Of a DNA stretch of 64,000 bases, positions 58,907 to 64,000 are shown one piece after another. The first letter of the stretch is position 1. Each line of letters opens with the position of its first letter. This stretch comes from Lepidodermella squamata (Eukaryota > Gastrotricha): contig JBLDXI010000009.1 in assembly GCA_047495785.1 (NCBI GenBank), positions 4,154,001 through 4,218,000 of the forward strand, written 5' to 3'. A model generated the notes under the pieces. It was given only the letters and a program-made list of their open reading frames with translations. It was not told the DNA's origin and made no database searches. The position numbers and the translations under genes were made by a program.

Positions 58907-61900
58907 TTACTTCAGCCTAAATTCAAGCTGCTTGAATGAATAACCGTTTCCGTTAAGAAAAGCGCTGGAGACACCCGTGCCGCAGTTCGCACCCGTTGAA
59001 GGCGTGCAGTAGGTGCCGTACAAATACCGGCCAAATGGATTTCTGGTTAAGGGAATCACGTGAAAACAGGTTTTTAACTACGCAATCTTACATGTAGTGG
59101 CATGCTGTGGCGTGAACCCAATTAGGACCAAAACGGCCAACGCAGTTAGCGTAGTCATTGTCCAAGCCCCGGAACCAATTGCCCTGGACGTTTGAAAACG
59201 GATCGCCTGAATCACATCGAACATTTATTGCTAAGGAAAGCAGGAAATCGCGTTTATAACCAACCTGTAAATCCAGGAGAGGACGTGAAGCCACTGGATG
59301 AAAGCGCGAAATTATTAGGCGGGCCAATAGAAAACGAAGAGTAGCGGGCATAAGCCTTGTTCAGACCGTCTCCCTCCCAAGGCCAGAATATGACCACCAG
59401 CTCTTTTGGTGTTAAAGTAAGTCTGTACAAGTTATCAAGACCGAGGAAAAATTCTCCGCCAAGATCTCCCCTGAGCCCTCTCAGAAGGGCGAAGTTCTGG
59501 CCGAAGAATAGATTCGTATTCCCGCCTTCAATGCGCCGCAGGAACACCGTGTAACCCCCGCCCCCACCAGCCAACGAGTCACCCTGCATGTCACACCAGA
59601 CCTCGAAAGGGACACCGTTATCCGGGTTGATCGTATAAATCCCACTCTCGGTTTCGCCCTTCGTAAACGCATCCCTGCAGTTTGTATAGGTTCGATTTTG
59701 ACATTGACCGACCCATACATTTGATACGCAGGTAGGAGCGCAATCCATGTACGACTTTGGGCAACTTCCAAGCATTTGGCAAGCCATTTGCTGGCTGGGG
59801 AGGAAATATGGCAATGTTCTTGCGTCGAAACCAGTATGCTGGACTCCAGCGGTGCAAACCAGAGTAACTCCAGGGTCACCAAAGCCTTTGTTCAGTAAAG
59901 CACATGTTTGGTTTCTAGTGAAGTAGTTCACGCTTTTGCAATTCGAATTTTGCTGACATCTAGCTAGGCATTTAGATGACGTGATGTTTGCCAAAGTTGA
60001 GATAGTCGTGGCTCCATTCAACTGGTAATCTTTTGCAACTTTCAGCAAATTGTCCTGGCTCATGCTACAATCGGCGCCCGAGTGGGTGTTGGGGCACACG
60101 CAAAAGTTCGAAGAAGTGCAGGTGCCACCATTTTGACATGGTTGGACACAAATAGCTGAAAATTGCAACTTTAAACTAGCTCATGAGAAGTAACAACCAT
60201 ACGTGTTTGACACTGGGCGCCAGTAAAACCGGGGGAGCATACGCAAAGAGAACCCATGCAATAGCCGTAGATGCATCGGGGCGTGCAAGATGCGTCGTTC
60301 GGGTTAAAAGCAATATCGTAAACATCGATTGTGTCAAATTTTGAGCCTGATACACCTGTTATCCCAAAGAAAACTGGGGCAGGAATCCGGGAGAAGTCGA
60401 TGACCAGAGACGGGAATAAGACTTGGCAATTAAACATAGTACACATTGAAATCTGAGGCAAAATGAGTAGTGAAAGTTGCATTTAATTTCGAGGAGATTA
60501 CCGATCTCAAAATGTATTGTTCAAATCGAAGGCCGATTTGCATTTTCTGTCGTAGCAGTGGGTGTCCAACGACTCCTAAATTCGCGACATTGCCCAGACC
60601 CGTATGAAGAGGAAACTGCGTAGGCGTGGTCGATGAGTAAACGCTGATTCTGTTGTAGTATGGCGAGAACGAGACACAGATACCCGTGCGTTTAGCATTG
60701 CGCCAACTGACAAGATTTCCCGCTGGCCTGACAATCGTACTATTGCTTAATATTTCCAAGATGAATCCATCTCCAATAGTCCCGTTTAGCCCGATCTCAA
60801 TCGTAACATTAATCGTAAAACTGGCCAAGCCACTTATCGGCTGGATTTAATAATTATAATCACACTCAATGTAAAGATATTCCAGCTTACTATTTTAGAG
60901 AACATAGAGCTCTGAGTCGATGTAGAAGCAACGAGGCGAATGGCACCATTCGACTGTGGGTTGGTAATCCCCGAATTTATGTAATAATTGTAATTGGCTA
61001 CAGTGAAACAGCTGAAAATATTCTATCGATTACTTTAATAGTATAAGAAACCTGAATTTCCAACTGCGAGCGTGTATTGCGAAATTGGGTTTGCTGCAGG
61101 AAACATCCATGCCGAAGGCGTGTTGCAACCAGCTCCGCTCCATCCAGGCATGCACGAGCAAGTATTTGTTCCAGTACAGTAAGCATTAGCTGTGCATGGT
61201 GTTGCGCAACTTGAAACTGCGAAGTACAGATTAATCACTATACGATGTGTTTTGCAGTAGTTTCAGATTACCTGTGTCGCATAAAGTACCGGAGTAGCCA
61301 CCGAGGCATTTGCAAGTTGACGTTGCCTGGTCGCAAGTCCCGAAAACACAAGGAGGGTTGCATACAGCCATTCTCTGGTAAACTTTGATATCGAACACGT
61401 CGTAAATGTCGTACGCTCCACCGTTCAAGCTCGTAATTCCCACTGAGAGCTGGCCCGGAATGCTTCTTATGTCAACTCCGGTAATGCCTGTCATTATGTT
61501 CTGGCACTGCCCAATCGAACAGAAGTAAACCGTGGTCAGTAGATAGTTCTCGAACCTCATGCCGACATGGAACTTCTGACGGATGTTAGCCCGTGCAATG
61601 CTAACGGTTAATTTGTTCCCATTACCATACACCTGATAGGCTGTCGGCGTCGTGAAGTAGCTAAGGCCTGCTCGCTGACCGTACGCACCAACTGACAGCA
61701 CTATTCCGGTCCGACTCATCATCGTATTTAAGTCACATAGGTTACCTGAGTCAAAAGTCATTATCGAACATTCTCAATATCCAATGTATTTACAAACCTG
61801 GACTTCTCAATATGGTCGAGCTGGTGATTATTTCAAAGGTGAATCCATCACCGCTTGTTCCAGAGTTACCCTGCTGCACGGTGAAGTTCACGCTAAAATT

Positions 61901-62475
61901 CGGCATTGACGGCAGAAACTATAACGTAAAATATACGATTAAGATTTTAAAAGTTCAAATCAGGCGCCTTTTTTCACCGCTTTGCTGTAAAGATTGCTGC
62001 AATGGCTCACTAAGTTCACACCAAGGCGTATCGCCCCATTTGGTTGAGGATTCGTTATTATCGATGGCCAGATAGCCAAATCATAATTGCCTGAAAGCAA
62101 GGAGAATCAGTCCTTCTAATGTCAGGCTATAGCAAACTATTTACTTGTATTGCCATTCTCCAACGAAAACTGGTTCAAAGGAGTATCGACAGGATAGTTC
62201 CAAATGAGAGCTATAGACATATGCATTACATTTCCAACTGACTTTATACTTCACGGGAATTTACATGTTGTGCAGTCTGAACCAATCCAACCCGGGAGAC
62301 ATGTGCAGACATTTGTAGCTGTGCAATAAGCATTTGTTGGGCAATCGGGTGAACAGCCTTGAAATCGTCAAACAAGTTCGGAGTTTCACTTTTTTGATAA
62401 TGGTCAAAACATACTCTGCGCATCAGCAAGCCCAAACAGTAATACAGCAAAAAGAGATTGTTCTAAAATCTTCAT
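58907..62475 (-). CDS. Secreted ConA-like/EGF/PAN/fibrinogen-domain protein 4
   Basis: ATG 62475 with signal peptide (ILEQSLFAVLLFGLADAQS); stop 58907-58909. It has the same modules: EGF, ConA-like unit (RQKFHVGMRFENYLLTTVYF) with EGF CVFGTCDQATSTCKCLGGY, EGF CTANAYCTGTNTCSCMPGW, and a second ConA-like unit (GTIGDGFILEILSN, RQKMQIGLRFEQYIL) with a degenerate EGF (CIYGYCMGSLCVC). EGF, PAN/Apple-like (KCLARCQQNSNCKSVNYFT) and fibrinogen domain (NPDNGVPFEVWCDMQGDSL, GLDNLYRLTLTPKEL) follow. The last exon is 136 nt, two codons longer than in the paralogues. It is the most divergent of the full-length copies in the PAN domain. Confidence 0.8.
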
Positions 62476-63850
62476 GATTTCCGAACGAAATGTAGTTTTA
62501 TTCTCGAAGACTGAACACCGACGGATAATCGCTTGCTTAATAATTGATGAAACACTCGTCAACCGTTCAAGAATCTCACCTTCGCTGGATTCATCATAGC
62601 AACGCCGAGAAGGGTGTTGGCGCGAATCAAAAAACAAATCAGCGATAACAGTTTAGGTGTGGAAAAACAATCAGCTCTAGATATTATTGATTACCTAAAT
62701 CGATCAAGCAGCAAAGAACACTACTTTAACTACTTTAACTACTTTTTCGGCGAGTTTCCAAAAACGGAAAGAATTCCATGTTAATCCGTCGTTTGGACGT
62801 ATATTCGATGACCATGGATCGAATATAGGATATCGATGACCTTGAATCGGTACAAAAGCGGTTCACAAAAGGACTGCTCTATCGATGTTGATAAACAATT
62901 TGCAATAAAATGAGTTTGAGTATGAGGATAATAAATGGCAACAAATCAAATTTCGAGTAATCAAATTTCAAGTAAAAAATGCTTTTAATTACAGCGAACA
63001 AATTAATGTAAAATCAATCTTAGTCTTCTTCTGTTGAATAAAAGACAAACCCCGACTCGTAATCTCGTAATATCTGAGATCTGAGTATATTGTTATTCCG
63101 GGTTTAGGAACATCTTCTGATGTCCGTCCGAAGTTGCGTAATACGCGCCGGAGTTGGGCGCGTGCACGTCCGCAGAACGAGAGCCGAAGCGTCCGAATAC
63201 GAAGAGCCGAAGTTACACGCATCCAAACAATAAAACCGGGCGCAACAACGCAGTAAATTAGACAACACCGAAAGCGACAGCTTTTAAGATTTGTATCCAA
63301 GCTCTTGTAGTCCACAGAGTTTGAAGGTAGCGGGTGACTAAGAAAACATCTTGTTTTCGCCTCTTCATTCACGTCTAAAACGCCGCTTTTTACTTGTCAT
63401 CAACGACCTTGAGTAGGATGTAAACAAGCCTAAATCCGAGTTATTCAACGATCGATATCTGCCATAAGATTTTTTATTGGGAAATGATTATCCATGACAA
63501 GGTATTGTTTCTCTAATCGATTTCACAAAAAACTATTTATGAGGAGGGAGACGACGATATGAAGATCTCTGTCCGTCACGTCCTCACAAAGTATATCGAG
63601 AATGGTAGCTGCTTCAGTCAGAATTTTTTTTGGTTATTTAATAAGGAAATTAAGATGGCTTTACGGTCGTGGTCAGCTCGAAATATTTGATAACCAGTCA
63701 AGGGGAACAACAAGATTTTGTCTCGATTCTTGATGGACTGAAAATAGATGCAGTGATGAGTCAGGTTTTCAAAAAAAATTATATAATGGCTATCAATTTC
63801 TCAGGTTCATGGTGTCCATTTTAAGTCGCAGACATCAGATTCGAATGCTC
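62476..63850. other. Intergenic DNA between genes 4 and 5
   Basis: Mostly AT-rich; contains a CpG-rich patch at 63110-63240 (listed separately). No gene recognised. Confidence 0.4.
63110..63240. repeat. CpG-rich fragment sharing motifs with the 581-1453 element
   Basis: Contains CCGAAGTTGCGTAAT, which occurs exactly in the left TIR element near 652, plus further CCGAAG and GCGTCCGAA motifs. It lacks the 27-bp terminal repeats, so it looks like a decayed or internal fragment of the same family. Confidence 0.5.
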
Positions 63851-63980
63851 CTACTTCAATCGAAATTCTATCGCCTGCATGGAGTAAATATTGTCGAGAA
63901 AGTAAAAGCTTGAAATTCCGCGTGCCCAATAAGGAGCTACGCCTGGTATGTAGCCATAATAGTACTTCCCGAACATATTC
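63851..63980 (-). CDS. Last exon of fibrinogen-domain protein 5 (partial gene)
   Basis: 130-nt terminal exon on the minus strand, exactly the length of the corresponding exon in genes 1-3. It encodes the end of a fibrinogen domain (NMFGKYYYGYIPG, then YSMQAIEFRLK and stop at 63851-63853). The acceptor CTTCGCAG precedes it. The remainder lies beyond the right edge, so the cluster continues outside the window. Confidence 0.85.
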
Positions 63981-64000
63981 CTGCGAAGTGAACAGAAATA

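Overview
The window is from an invertebrate animal genome. Genes have many short GT-AG introns (mostly about 50-70 bp), secreted and multi-pass membrane proteins are common, and introns and intergenic DNA carry DNA-transposon derivatives and a LINE. The phylum cannot be fixed from this sequence alone. The combination of SID-1, a RBP-receptor (STRA6) family, a NIT-domain guanylate cyclase and a possible AP-5 subunit argues for a small invertebrate with compact genes. Gene models were built by hand from splice signals and checked for phase closure where coordinates are given as joins.

Layout. (1) 0-9 kb: end of a membrane-protein gene, a 0.87-kb inverted-repeat transposon, a complete ENPP-type phosphodiesterase, then repeat-rich DNA with a second inverted-repeat element. 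(2) 9-22.3 kb: a large possible AP-5 beta-like subunit, followed 132 bp later on the same strand by a complete SID-1 dsRNA-channel gene. (3) The last SID-1 intron (16153-21985, 5.8 kb) holds, antisense to SID-1, a captured positive-strand RNA-virus sequence with a 672-codon superfamily-1 helicase reading frame, joined to a truncated LINE. (4) 22.3-27.1 kb: a second ENPP gene on the minus strand, whose long intron contains two nested transposons with 8-bp target duplications. (5) 27.1-31.1 kb: AT-rich DNA with no recognisable gene. (6) 31.1-38 kb: a BIN3-like BAR protein (-), an unrecognised 215-residue protein (+) and a NIT-domain receptor guanylate cyclase lacking the usual kinase-homology domain (-). 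(7) 38-45.7 kb: three head-to-tail STRA6-like (retinol-binding-protein receptor family) genes (-). (8) 46-64 kb: a cluster of five minus-strand secreted proteins combining EGF, ConA-like, PAN/Apple and fibrinogen C-terminal domains, interrupted by one intronless ankyrin-repeat gene (+).

The most notable arrangement is an RNA-virus fossil lying in antisense within an intron of SID-1, itself a gene for moving antiviral-type dsRNA between cells. The SID-1 pre-mRNA therefore contains the complement of viral coding RNA. The virus-LINE junction fits template switching during LINE reverse transcription. The second notable system is the fibrinogen-domain cluster, whose full module order (repeated ConA-like/EGF units, EGF, PAN, fibrinogen domain) I do not recognise as a described family.
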